A stretch of DNA of 64,000 nt, taken from assembly GCA_036426205.1 (NCBI GenBank), contig CM071574.1, forward strand, positions 17,516,440 through 17,580,439. The letters are read 5' to 3'. Positions 46,850 to 59,238 of this stretch are shown piece after piece. This stretch comes from Ascaphus truei (Eukaryota > Chordata > Amphibia > Anura > Ascaphidae). The notes beneath the pieces were generated by a model. It saw only the letters and a program-made list of their open reading frames with translations, was not told the origin of the DNA and did no database searches. Position numbers and translations under genes: made by a program. Each line of letters begins with the position of its first letter. Positions within the stretch are counted from its first letter, which is position 1.

Positions 46850-48901
46850 CACAAACTATTAGGCATTATTTACACTATCGGTTGATAAGCACCCAATTAA
46901 TCATACAAAGAGAACCGTACAAATGCAGTTCTTGTTGAAACACATAGGACAGCATTTCCTTTGTATGAAATGCAAACTGGGGACATTGTTAATGCTGAGG
47001 TAATGAAGACTGTACTGTACATATAGTGGTTTGAGAACAGACCTTAAATGTTTTTTTGGTCTGACTGGAACTACAGTAATACTAATTGGCATGTAGTATC
47101 ACATCAAGCATGCAATAATAGTGTGCAGATTTTGCATATAGTTTTATGGCATGATTCTTACTCTATATTGTATAATCTAAAATATGAAAGGGGCATTACT
47201 ATCCCCATATTTTTTAAGATTAGTAGTTCTATCATAAGAATGGTTATAAGGGCAACGTTTTATTCCAGTTGATTTATTATTTGAATATAGATTGTAACCA
47301 AGTGTCCATGCAAGTAGTTTTGGAGCATGTATTATTTCTTAAACAGAAGTTCCACTTACTCTGCAACTTTTTATTTTGCTGTGCTGCTGTAACTGATCTT
47401 AGAACAGTTGCATACCACCTGAACTCTGTACTTGCAGGTATTCTGATCGCCCAAACAAAAGCTGTAAAATGACGGGCTACGGATAACCAATGACATTCAT
47501 TTCAATGTCTCTTCTCTCTTTGGCTATGCCTCTTAAGATTGTCTGAGAAATGTGTTTGGTTTCTATACAACATGAGTGATGAAATACAGTAATTAGATAA
47601 TGCACTGAAATTCCCACATCCTTAATTACTGTAGTTTATAGGAATACCAGCAAGTAGCTAACTAAGAGTTTAATTTCACTTATACAAACTGTACACAGCA
47701 ACGTAATGGTTCAGATACACAGACTTCTGCTTTAATGATGTTTCCTGATGTTTTCCTTTATCCAGTAATTCTTATTGAAGCATTTTTCCTAATTGTTATA
47801 GAATTTATTTATCAATATTTACTGTTTCCTAAATATAGGGTAAAAAGGAAGCTATCTCTTTAAAACTGTAATTTAAAGAAATATATATATTTAAACATCA
47901 TTTTATATCCCTGCCAATTATTACAACTGCTAAGTTTGGAATATTTTATACTTTTTGCATCCATTTTTATTTTAGTTTTTCTTTACCCTTTGCATTTATT
48001 TATATAATTTGTTATTAATTTATTGTCTAAATATTACACATATTTTTAATTCAAAGTTTTAACATTTGTATTGAAAACAAAAATCCATACATAGGCAAGC
48101 AGCAATACACAACAAAGGTGTGCCACGTCTATGTATTGGGCAGCAACACTATTGGGGATATAAAGAAATGTATAACTCTGAAAAAATGACAGTGTTTTAT
48201 TAGGAATATCAGTGCACCCCCCTGCTCTGACAGAATTGAGATTTGAATGGGGTGTGATCATTGGGAACTGCTCATTCAAGTTACACTATACAACCTGGAA
48301 ATAGGTGTCAAACTCTGTAAGCTATAACTATTTTCATTACAGGGGAATGAGATCTATTGGGACAAAATAAAGTCATCAGGAACTCAGGCACATAAAGATA
48401 TATATATTAGGTTTAAAGGGCCAGTTGGTTGACAATCTGTTAGCTATTATCCATACAATGGTAATTAGTTCCATGGAAACATATTTGTGTTTACCCATTT
48501 TATTTGGGTACTCTACCATAATGTATTTACAAGATAATATGAGTACATTTGACATTCATACAGTACATTACCATAAAAAAATGCCCACTATTTAAAATTA
48601 TGAGCCATGTTTACTAAGCCGTGCTATGCCATAAAACACTACCCAGCTCTGGCAGACACCTCATGGCCCATTCCCTTCTGCACCAGAAGGTTTCTTATAG
48701 AATACCACCACTTAGTAAATATGACATTTGTCTGCAATATTATTCAATTAAATATTAATCTTTCAAAAATGCAGTATATAATATATATATATTTATAGTA
48801 AATTGTGTGGTAGTTTGCACACATGCCATTCACAATGGAGGCAGATGCTCGTCCCATAAATGAAATGTAGACATATGGTTACCAGGGGGATCCTGATGAC
48901 A
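46850..48901 (+). other. Presumed KCNJ3 3' UTR and downstream sequence
   Basis: Directly follows the stop codon. AT-rich with no coding frame. An AATAAA at 48366-48371 is one possible polyadenylation signal, but the true 3' end cannot be told from sequence alone. Confidence 0.5.
48366..48371 (+). promoter_or_regulatory. Candidate poly(A) signal AATAAA
   Basis: Canonical hexamer about 1.5 kb after the KCNJ3 stop codon. Other, weaker signals may be used. Confidence 0.3.
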
Positions 48902-49205
48902 AAGAGACAGCACACCGCAGCATAAATCAAAAAACAAAGTGTATTGTCAACACAGAGCAGCCAACGTTTCGGTCCTCGCAGAGGGAACTTCCTCAGGAAG
49001 GTAGATAACAAAAAGGTTATATTAGCTTAAACAGCATAGACATCACGAATAACTAACGTTTCAAACCCACAGAGGGGTCTTTTTCAAGGGGATGTGTATG
49101 AAAAAGACCCCACTGTGGGGTCGAAATGTCGGTTATTCGTGATGTCTATGCTGTTTAAGCTAATATAACCTTTTTTGTTATCTACCTACTGTGTGCTGTC
49201 TCTAC
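48902..49205. mobile_element. Foldback repeat with two hammerhead-like relics
   Basis: GAGACAGCACAC (left) and GTGTGCTGTCTC (right) are inverted ends. A longer inner pair of about 52 bp (49000-49052 with 49131-49184, including TTAAACAGCATAGACATCAC) is almost perfect. The loop holds GACCCC/GGGGTC stems followed by GAAA. On the minus strand, 48996-48961 reads CTGAGGA...GAAACGTTGG. Superfamily not assigned. Confidence 0.65.
48961..48999 (-). ncRNA. Hammerhead-like relic, minus strand
   Basis: CTGAGGA (minus, 48996-48990), a stem of G-TCC type, and GAAA (48970-48967) followed by ACGTTGG. Helix III lacks a loop in cis but ACGT is self-complementary, so pairing would have to be between two copies. 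Probably a relic. Confidence 0.25.
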
Positions 49206-49330
49206 TTTATCAGTCCTCGGATGGTAACGTATATTCTATTTATCTTTAAGGTACAGGCACCAGGCCATATTATTATTTATACCAGGAGTGATGATTATTG
49301 CCTTTTTGTGTGTGTATATATGTATATGTG

Positions 49331-49708
49331 TAGAAAAATATAAGAAAAAAAAAGCGCCAAATCCTAGTGCATTACTGTGCAAAATCGATATATTTAATTC
49401 CCAAAAATCTCAATAAAAATGAACTCACAAACATAAAACAATTAAAAGCATTGTATGAGTAATACTCATGCTCCTAGGACCAGGAAACGCTGCTTTGCTG
49501 TTGAAGTCCCTCCGTGGCTCCACTGGAACAGATTGCTGCCTCCGTTGTTCACTGCCTGCAGGAACTGACGAATCAGGCACTCCACGATGGTCTCTCCCCC
49601 GGTGCACACCAACCAGTTGCTTTTTAGTTCCCACCGGGGATGGTTGAAGTCGCGGACCAACGGATGACGTCACGGGAACCGTTCTTAATACCGGACCGGT
49701 ATAGATAA
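49331..49708. repeat. Repeat family S, copy 1
   Basis: Nearly identical to 57460-57829 across about 370 bp, from AGAAAAATATAAG and AAGCGCCAAATCCTAGTGC to TAATACCGGACCGGTATAGA. Differences are again mostly one-base indels. Confidence 0.8.
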
Positions 49709-50513
49709 AAAAAAGACAGAAAACAGTTAAATGCCCAACAAATAATCAAAGTTTAATTTAGCTTTAGATAAAACTGCGCTCGCAGTATGATGGTACAAGA
49801 GTTTGTCATATTGTACGATTGAAATATACAAGTGTATCTATACAATGAAAGATTTGCTTGCCCAAAAATGCATTACAGTTGACGGATTTCCAATTTCATA
49901 TGTACAATTTACAATATTAGCAATTCAATAGTACAGAGCACAGACTGCTGTGCCTTGTAACTGAATAATCTTTATAAGAAGAGAACTAGGGCTTGGCAAA
50001 TTTAATGTAGTTCAGATTAAACAATATTAATATCAAAAAGCAGTGGTTTAAATGGGAGTTTCCGATGGTACTGAGAGTACATTAGTTTTCCTTATTTCCA
50101 AATGTGCCAGTTCAGTTTAAATAAAAGAAAGTACATAAGTAGTTTCAAAATCTCTTCCTTTTTTGTTTAAAAGCTCTTTACAAAAAGTGGATACCCTCCT
50201 GCAAAAACTTCACTACCTTTCCTTTTTAACGCGACTCAAATGTGTGAAAATTACATTTTAACATACATCTGTGAATCATGTTGTGTAATATGCAACACAT
50301 AGCTACATGCAGATAGTATATAAAATAAACACTGAGAAGGTTTTTTTGAATGTTCACGTTAAACATTCATATTAAACCATATGAATAAAACAGGACAGAT
50401 GGGTTGCATTCCCCTTTAGGAATAGAAAAGTCTGTATGTGTAATCATTAGGAAAGAGGGTTAAGGTAACTCCACTTTTATTCTCATGCTGCACTTCCGTC
50501 TCGAGTACTAAAC
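49709..50513. other. Downstream sequence without recognised features
   Basis: AT-rich, nothing recognised. Confidence 0.45.
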
Positions 50514-50748
50514 TAGGGGTGGTCAACTCCAGTCCTAAGCCACCCCCAACAGGTCAGGGTTTCATGATATCCCTGCTGTCAGCAAGGTGGCTCAATCAAG
50601 GCTCGGCCTATGACTGAGCATTGATTCATCCAACTGTGCTGAAGCAGGGACCGATTGACCACCTGTGCTGAAGCTAGGGATGATTGAAGCCACCTATGCT
50701 GAAGCAGGGAATCCTGAAAATCTGACCTTGTGGGGGCATGGAGCACGG
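50514..50748. mobile_element. Palindromic repeat family P, copy 3
   Basis: GGTCAACTCCAGTCCTAAG, CCCCCAACAGGTCAGG and GGTGGCTCAATCA on the left; repeated TGTGCTGAAGC(A)GGGA units and AATCTGACCTTGTGGGGGCA on the right. The right arm seems partly triplicated. Confidence 0.65.
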
Positions 50749-53457
50749 AGTATGGGCCTTATGAGCATTAAATCGGAGAAGCTGTGTGTTTTAAAAGTGT
50801 TTGAATACCCACAAATAAAACGTTATACTATCTACAATCTCCCCCAGATATCTGATGAATGTCCCCTGTTCATAAAGAAGCTACTCATTTGTTCTCATAA
50901 GTGCCCCTGACTTCTGGAATGTCGTGCCTTATTTCATCTGATCACTAGCAGAAATGCAGAAAACAGAAAGAACGATGATGGCAATGTGTTGCAAGACCCC
51001 CTTTAAAACGGCAAACATACCATTGCTCTCGTTAGATAAGTGACTCCTATCACTTAAAGAGCCTTGGATATAAAGTAGTGGAAAATAAAGTAGCAATAGA
51101 TCCTCTCTCATCTTCGTCACTTTTATAAAAAGTAGCCATGACAGTGGTATTGTCTGTGTGAAGTTTAAGTAAAGACTGTGGGGCATGTACTGTCTTTAAT
51201 TCAAGAGTTTGTAGATCTTTGGGGAAAGAAAAAAATGCCCCATTAGATATTTCACACACAACAAAAGCATTATGTGATATGATATCCCCTTCAAACCCCA
51301 AATGGCAGATCCAGGGCAAAACAATTGTTTAAAAAGATTACAAAAAGTCTCTGTTCAGTAGAAATGTAGGAAATATCACAACTATGTGGTTGTTGCTCTC
51401 CTGCTTGTTAATCAGAGGAAGTTTTAACACACCTTAAGTACAGATGCCTAAACCAAGGAGCACATTCATGAAGGCCGGAACGGATTATGGGACCCCTCCA
51501 ACATTAACTCTCAGTGATCCTCTTTGATATGAGACCACAGGAGTCTCCCTCGAAGGTGGGTAGCAGAGAAAGGCAGCCAAAGGGTGGCAGCCGTTTTCTG
51601 ATGTTGAAATGCTCTGTTCAAATTCCCAAAAAACATATATTATCTCTGACTGTCATGAAATGTCTTTATATCGAATGTATAACTCTGTTCATTTAATGTT
51701 ACCAGCATTATCACCATAACTCTGTGCCCAGGACATACTTGAAAACGAGTGACACTCAATGTTTTACATCTGGTAAAACGTTTTTTACTGTAAATAGACA
51801 TGAATGGAAGTTAAGCCCAGAAGAGGTACGATAACCCATAAACGGCACTTGATTGGTTCCACTGAACAGACTTGCATGCTGATAAGGCCAACACTGTAGG
51901 AAGTATGTAAGCAATACAGAGAATCATCAGCACATTTTTAAAACAGGACACTTATACCACGTATGGCACAAGTACATAGTACATACATATATGGGTACTG
52001 ACAGCGTCTTCAAGAACTCACTCATGCAGATTAGACGCAAGAAGTCTTAGGACGTTCAAGCTGCTTTTGAATAGATAATAAAACACAACTGCTTTGAACA
52101 AAAACTTCCCTGACATTATGAAAAATGTACAGCTCGACAAATATTATTTGAGTATCACAACCCTTTACAACTTAAATTAAACTTGTTAATGCAAGAAAAG
52201 CCTGCAATTAGTTTCGGTATACAGGCTTCAAAAGAGCAAAGAGTTAGGAAGCCACTCATGATTAGGCTTCACTGACAATAACATGCTGCAGCATAAAAAC
52301 GTATTGAGCATTGCTAAACATTTCCAACCAATATATATTTGTTTTCACTAGAAAAAACTGATCTCAGAAAATATAAAATGATCATATTTTTGAATTAGTA
52401 ACCATTGGCACATTCAACAAACCCAGGCTCTAACCTGATCACAGAACAATTTTAAATAGCACCCCTTTGTCTGAACTGCGGGTATGAATGTTTGTTAAAA
52501 ATGGATTTGGCATCTGAAGAAAATGTTCTAAATATCAAACTTTATCAGGTTTGACCCAAACTTTAAAAAACAAAACGAGTTTACTTTTCGTGAAAATTTG
52601 GTGTGAAAATTAGGGAATTTACACATGGCAGGCGATAGAGAAAGAGAAGAAAAATGTTTTAGAGAATTTTTATTGACCTTGGAAATTGAAAAATTCCTTG
52701 GGGTTGTATTATCAGCATAGAGAAAAGTGTGTTAGACGCACTGCTACTGTGCGTTTTTTGGAGCATCTCGCTCATGTGTCCAGGACATCATACTAACATC
52801 GAGAGTTACCTCTCAGTTTATCTCTCTCACACAAAATCCATATTTCAGGGTCTAAATGAGCTAATGCCACTTCAAGTATGAATTAATGCATTGTTAAATC
52901 CCTTCGTTTACTCCTGTATAGCAGAGCTCTGTGGTAGGGGTTGTTACAGGAGCATCTCTTTTGCTATCATTCGCACTAACGTCCGTTTAACTAATGCAAT
53001 TACCGGTACGGCTGAAAACACGAACTTAACACTGCATTAGTGAGCTGGTTAAAATCCTCGTTAGCACTCCTCCCTCAAAAGTAACTCCTGTTCTACAGAT
53101 TAAGCAGCTCAAAATCAAGTAGTGATAGTGATATAATAATTGCATTAAAATGATTTGGCACACACACAGTTGTCCAAGATTATTGTACTCTGCAAACATG
53201 CATTTCTTTAACTATATAAATGCACCCAGGCTTCGGAACGAAAGCAAACATTGCAGTGGGCAATCACAATCGTTTCACTGGGCAAAGGATTTTTTTTTAG
53301 AAATATACAGTTATATATGTATAGGATATGCTAACAAAACAGTGAATATGGGTTGTCACATATTCTTAAATGAAATATTGTTGGCCACAAAATTTTTTCA
53401 AGTTGTGAAATGGTATTATTAGATTACACTAAACACTCAAACATCTCATGAAACATT

Positions 53458-53622
53458 TATAGGGGTTCATGTCAAAATGGATTTGAAGCAAAAGGGACAC
53501 TGTGCGCTCATTTGCATTCTTCCTCCCAGAATCCCTTGCTGCAGTGGAAGCAGTATGATGAAGGATAGAATGGTGAAAAGCAGGGTTGCAGACCTGTCTG
53601 AGACATGTGAATGTGCTCACAA
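53458..53622 (+). repeat. Repeat family R, copy 2
   Basis: GGGGTTCATGTCAAAATGGA...CCCTTGCTGCAGTGGAAGCA...GCAGGGTTGCAGACCTGTCT. Inside the left palindrome arm; its mirror is 61540-61702. Confidence 0.65.
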
Positions 53623-55887
53623 TTATATTTTAATTTGCTATATGCTATGCGGTAGAGGGTTTTGTCACTTTTTACCACTAAACTTTAAGGTGTGCATGAA
53701 ACATTTAGAAATGCCCAAGAATGTTTGATTATTAGGGAGTGGTGAGTGACAAAGTTAGGAAACTGCATAATGGAATAAGTATAAGTAACAATAAGAACAC
53801 ATCAGAAACTTTGTTCAGCAGCATTCTTACAGTAGGATCTTTAGAAATAGTTCTTCCATAATGTTAAGCAAAATTTTTGCAAAATTGAAGGAATACCATT
53901 GAGAAATGTCTCCTTCAGTTTTACTACAGTGCAATGAGTACTATTAGTTGATTGGCTTTCTCTACATTGAACACAATACGTACTTGCATTAATACATTAG
54001 CTGTTTTTTCTCAAGAAGCTGGGAGGAAAACTTTATCGAGTCCCTCTATGTCATATTCTACAGCATCACAAAATACATTTGTGTACAAAAAATTGCTGAT
54101 ATAAAAGAGAGTGCTGTGCATTAATTATTCATTGTAAATTGATCTACAGTCTGTTTTAGGGATGCATTTTTGTTCAACAAATAACTAGAAAAAAATCCAA
54201 TATTTTGTTTCTGCTGGATACTTCTCTGTATAAATCTCGTAACAAAAAAAATATACATTAGAAAATATGTCATTCACAGACATTTCCTGCTGTGCAAACA
54301 AGCATTTGCAAAGCAGTGTAGTGTCATGTTATGTACTGGTACACATTTAAAGTAAGTCAATTAATAAATATGACATGTAAAGGTACAGTACAGTTGTGAC
54401 AGTACATAATGCCCCTTGCATAGGGGGACACAATATCAAATATTCACTGAGTTGAGCAGAAGTATTGTAATCATTCTTTTGCAATCAATAGAAGTATTTT
54501 TTTGTGAAACAGACTGCTGATCTAGCCCTAAGCGGCAGTGCTTGCCTAACAAATAGACCCCATCTTTTGGATATCTGTATGAGCCCGAGAATGTGGGTTG
54601 CCCAAAAAAACATTCATTCTTACAAATATATGGCATGGTAGATACATTTTATAAGTACTGTAGTCATGTTGCTCAATGGACTAAAATGAGTGTTCTATCA
54701 ATGTAGTGTGTACATGTGTAGTTGCCTCACATGTCAATCTTAAGATCCACATTTATCAGGTCTTGAAAGCTCATAAAAACACTACAACTTTAACGAAATT
54801 AACATTAACAAGATGTCCACAAGAGAATAGTTTTTCTTACCATTAGGCAAAACTGCACATATTCAATACAAGACTACTCTATTACATGGAAGAATCATAT
54901 GGTTATTTCATCTTCTTTTTATTCTAACAAATATGCCTTTTATTATTAATGCTTTAGAAAAAAATCTTAATGGCAGCATTTCATTTCCATATTCAGCCAA
55001 AAGACCTCATCATATGTATTTGTACAGAGTACAGAGTAAAGCTATATAAAACTGTATTAGCTTCTTAGGTGAGGTGAAAGAATTGTACTTCATAGCATAC
55101 AGTATCTCACAACAGTCAATAAGGACAATCTGTTTTTGCTTTTGTTGCAGTGCTCTATCTTAAATGCAATGCACGTTAAACCAGAATATGTTCCTCAATG
55201 AAAAATGTCATGAATTGTGCTTTTGTAATAATTCAGTTCATTTTTATTTAAATTCTAATAAATTGTAAATTATGCTAAAAAATGGCTGAAACCTCAAAAT
55301 TATAAATAAAAAGTGTGTCAGTGAGTGGAGTGAATGACTGAATTGTGCTTAGATAAAGAGTATGGTACCGTATTGCAGGTAAAGGAAATGAATACTGAAT
55401 GCACAGTGTTTAATGGTAAGAGACAGGGAGGGTAGATACTGTATGTAACAATGAGAGAGGACATATATGTTTGTGTGATGGCGAATGCATCACATACAGT
55501 ATCTGACAGATATAAAATAATATATGTGTTACAAAGCATGTGTCAAACAAAGAGAAAGTGAAAGTGGCATGTTTAAAGTAACTAAACAACCAATGCAAAA
55601 ATGGAAAGTTTAAAAAAAACCTTTATGAGTTAAATGATTGTGCACTGCACACCAGGTTATCGTTTAATATTCAAAATTACATTCCACAAATTATGTTATG
55701 GCTTTTATGCAATCTAACGCAATAGTATTTTTTAATTTAAACTTTGAATTGGAGGTATTTTATAAAAAAAAAAAAAAACAATGAATACAATTTCACACAA
55801 AAATGCTCATTGCACTGTATGTTATACAGTACAGGTCATGAGACACACATCTGTGGAAGGGAAAAACATTAGTTGCTGTTGCTTGTC

Positions 55888-55890
55888 AGT

Positions 55891-55923
<33 letters not shown>
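55888..55923. repeat. (TA)n microsatellite
   Basis: TA repeat adjoining the foldback element at 55924. Its mirror in the right arm is 59203-59236. Confidence 0.8.
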
Positions 55924-56454
55924 ACAAAACAAAAAGGGACAGTGCGGGCTCATAGTGTAAATAGTTAAGGTTTTATTAATCACAAGCTAAAATCGGTTCA
56001 TTCACAGCATTGAGGCAGCAGTGTTTCGAACAAAAACACCCATCATCCGTGGTATCTCTGCGGCCAAGAGCTGTAGTCTCTTGGCTGGATGCGTGTAAGT
56101 CTCTTCTACAGCCGGGGTACCTCCGTAATGTGCGTCCAATCAACGGCCCCCCAGCTGAACGGCACACGATTACTTGGTTCCGCAGCACTACAGCTCCCCT
56201 CCGATTCAACAGAAGCTCAGTGAGCTGGATGCTTAGTGTTGCCAATAGCGCCCTTACGCGTTCATCCTCTGAAGTCGCCGTCATATTTGCGACGAAGCAT
56301 AAGGGTACTATATTGGCAACACTAAGCACCCAGCTCACTGAGCTTCTGTTGAACCTCAATGCTGTGAGTGAACTGATTTTTGCTTGTGATTAATAAAACC
56401 TTAACTATTTACACTATGGAGCCCGCACTGTCCCTTTTTGTTTTATAGAAGAAT
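55924..56454. mobile_element. Foldback element, left-arm copy
   Basis: Ends ACAAAACAAAAAGGGACAGT and ACTGTCCCTTTTTGTTTTAT are inverted. About 65 bp of each arm (TAAGGTTTTATTAATCACAAGC) and a second block (GAAGCTCAGTGAGCTGG) also pair. Sits in TA-rich sequence. The right-arm mirror (58898-59205) has only one half of it. A degenerate CTGAAG/GCGAC/CGAA string at 56266-56297 resembles the hammerhead-like motif. Confidence 0.65.
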
Positions 56455-56756
56455 CGTGGAAGGTAGTTATTTCCTGCGGATAGCTGTTCGGGTGTTCCAG
56501 TGTTTCTATCATTTTTATTTTTAAGGTTTTATTTTATTTATTCCTTTGTCTTTCCCTTCCTTGTGTTTTTTTCCCTGTGTTTCCCTATTCCCATTCCTGT
56601 TCCTCTTTCCTTGTCATACATGTTGTTTGTTTGTGTGTTATATTCGTCTGGCTTATGATATAGGACACCAGCCTATGTATCTCTACTCATCTAGTTAGTG
56701 CAATATTAACCCATTCATTACCTATCATATTGGCGCTGTGATTAATGTGTTTTGTG

Positions 56757-56779
56757 TTATATATATATAATATATATAT

Positions 56780-56828
<49 letters not shown>

Positions 56829-56983
56829 TGTTCGACAAACCTATACATTTGCTCACCCCCGGGGGTGGATTTACCCCCGGGCGAGTAATATTGGCCCAAG
56901 CAGCACACGTTTGGTACTCAGGTGGCGAGTGAGTAGATTTTTTTGGGTGGCGAGTAGATTTTTTGGTGATTTGTCAACCACTG

Positions 56984-57021
<38 letters not shown>

Positions 57022-57066
57022 ATATATATATAATATATATATTATATATATATATATATTATACAC
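56757..57066. repeat. (TA)n microsatellite split by a hAT MITE
   Basis: TA tracts at 56757-56825 and 56984-57066, separated by the element at 56826-56983. Part of the left-arm block that has no mirror in the right arm. Confidence 0.75.
56826..56983. mobile_element. hAT-type MITE in a TA microsatellite
   Basis: Ends CAGTGTTCGACAAA and TTTGTCAACCACTG are inverted with two mismatches. Both flanks are TATATATA, so an 8-bp duplication fits but is uninformative in a TA array. Internal CACCCCCGGGGGTGG hairpin. Confidence 0.6.
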
Positions 57067-57459
57067 ACATATACATATATCAATGAGGGTTGCGCCGTGT
57101 GTGGAAACCGAAATATAGGATATATAAAATTAAATTAACTGATAAAAATCATAAAATATATAAACATATTATTAATAAATCATATAATGAATACCAATAT
57201 AAATATCTTGAATGGTGAAATTTATCATATACCCAAAAGCCATGTGAATGTTGATATAAAAAAAGCTAAAAACATACAATTATACAAAAAAAAAAAAATA
57301 TAGTGGTGCTGTGAACTTTGCCTTAATCTGCTAATTGCAGATAGTCCTCTAGAGTCCAACAATATGTCCAATAATTGGGGAGTGACAGAGAAGCACTATT
57401 GGGATCAACCGGCAGCTTCTTAAAAGGGCACAACGACCTCCTCCTCTTCCACTGCATAG

Positions 57460-57829
57460 AAAAATATAAGAAAAAAAAAGCGCCAAATCCTAGTGCATTA
57501 CTGTGCAAAATCGATATATTTAATTCCCAAAAATCTCAATAAAAATGAACTCACAACATAAAACAATTAAAAGCATTGTATGAGTAATACTCATGCTCTA
57601 GGACCAGGAAACGCTGCTTTGCTGTTGAAGTCCCTCCGTGGCTCACTGGAACAGATTGCTGCCTCGTTGTTCACTGCCTGCAGGAACTGACGAATCAGGC
57701 ACTCCACGATGGTCTCTCCCCGGTGCACACCAAACAGTTGCTTTTAGTTCCCACCGGGGGTGGTTGAAGTCGCGGACAACGGATGACGTCACGGGAAACG
57801 TTCTTAATACCGGACCGGTATAGATACTC
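57460..57829. repeat. Repeat family S, copy 2
   Basis: Second copy of 49331-49708. Its last 310 bases (57519-57829) are missing from the mirrored position in the right arm of the palindrome. Confidence 0.8.
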
Positions 57830-57868
57830 AGCAGTTCATGGCAAGCGTTGAAAAGTCCACTGCACACC

Positions 57869-57906
57869 TCCCTACGCGTTTATTGATTAACAGACTCTTC
57901 AGGGGA
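57869..57906 (-). ncRNA. Hammerhead-like motif, left palindrome arm (decayed)
   Basis: On the minus strand: TCCC, CTGAAGA (57902-57896), GTCTG, loop TTAAT, CA, then AATAAACGCGTA and GGGA. The GAAA box reads TAAA and the 3' stem strand is shortened. Compare the better copy at 58469-58508. Confidence 0.3.
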
Positions 57907-58468
57907 TGGACTCTGGGTGGGTGGTGTCTCATATTATATACCCCCCAAGTCCAATTAGGGAGGGTAGATCAATTTTGAACAAGAAAGAGCACAATACCTA
58001 TTAGATATTAGTTGACTTTATCTTAGTACATTATATTTTGCTTAGTGTATCATGGATAGAGATTAGAGGTTGAAACCATAATCTCTTATAGAGGGTTCAC
58101 TCTTGATATTGTAGAACCATTTAAAAATTAATTATATGAGTATGAGTATTAGTCAGGGTCCATAAGATAGAGGTTAAAGTAACTTAAAGTTACTTAACCT
58201 CTATCTTATGGGACACTGACTAATACTCATACTCATATAATAATTTTTTAATGGTTCTACAATATCAAGAGTAGAACCATCTATAAGAGATTATGGTTTC
58301 AACCTCAATCTCTATCCATGATAACACTAAGCAAAATATAATGTACTAAGATAAAAGTCAACTAATATCTAATAGAGTATTGTGCTCTTTCTTGTTCAAT
58401 AATTGATCTACCCTCCCTAATTGGACTTGGGGGGTATATAATATGAGACACCACACACCCAGAGTCCA

Positions 58469-58508
58469 TCCCCTGAAGAAGTCTGTTAATCAGATGAAAG
58501 CGTAGGGA
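58469..58508 (+). ncRNA. Hammerhead-like motif, right palindrome arm
   Basis: Helix I TCCC (58469-58472) pairs with GGGA (58505-58508). CTGAAGA core at 58473-58479, an extra A, helix II GTCTG/CAGAT (58481-58485 with 58491-58495), GAAA (58496-58499), then GCGTA with A at the expected cleavage position. One base of helix III (expected ACGCGT) is missing here, while the left-arm mirror keeps it. Taken together the two arms suggest a complete minimal type I layout with a short self-complementary helix III. Confidence 0.4.
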
Positions 58509-58897
58509 GTGTTGCAGGGACTTTTCACGCAGCCATGACTGCTGAGATTTTGCACAGTAATGCACTAGGATTTGGCGCTTTTTTTTTCTTATATTTTTCT
58601 ATGCAGGTGGAGAGGGAGGTCGTTGTGCCCTTTTAAGAAGCTGCCGGTTGATCCCAATAGTGCTTCTGTCACTCCCCAATTATTGGACTTATTTGTTGGA
58701 CTCTAGAGGACTATCTGCAATTAGCAGATAAAGGCAAAGTTCACAGCACCACACATATATTTTTTTTTTGTATAATTGTATGTTTTAGCTTTTTTTTATA
58801 TCAGACATTCACAGTGCATTTTGGGTATATGAATTAATTTCACCATTCAAGATATATTATATTGGTATTCATTATATTGATTTATTAATAATATGTT

Positions 58898-59202
58898 CCA
58901 GCTCACTGAGCTTCTGTTGAATCGGAGGGGAGCTGTAGTGCTGCGGAACCAAGTAATCGTGTGCCGTTCAGCTGGGGGGCCGTTGATTGGACGCACATTA
59001 CGGAGGTACCCGGCTGTAGGAAGAGACTTACACGCATGCAGCCAAGAGACTACAGCTCTTGGCCGACAGAGATACCACGGATGATGGGTGTTTTTGTTCG
59101 ATACGCATGTCCTCAATGCTGTGAATGAACCGATTTTAGCTTGTGATTAATAAAACCTTAACTATTTACACTATGGAGCCCGCACTGTCCCTTTTTGTTT
59201 TG

Positions 59203-59205
<3 letters not shown>
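58898..59205. mobile_element. Half of the foldback element, right-arm copy
   Basis: Reverse complement of 55924-56228: CCAGCTCACTGAGCTTCTG, then GTGTGCCGTTCAGCTGG, then CTGTCCCTTTTTGTTTTG. The other half present in the left arm is absent. Confidence 0.7.

Positions 59206-59238
<33 letters not shown>

Noticed and set aside
55976..56393. Two 127-residue frames on opposite strands
   Set aside because: Both lie in the foldback element, and their similarity to each other and to 58847-59116 comes from the inverted repeats.
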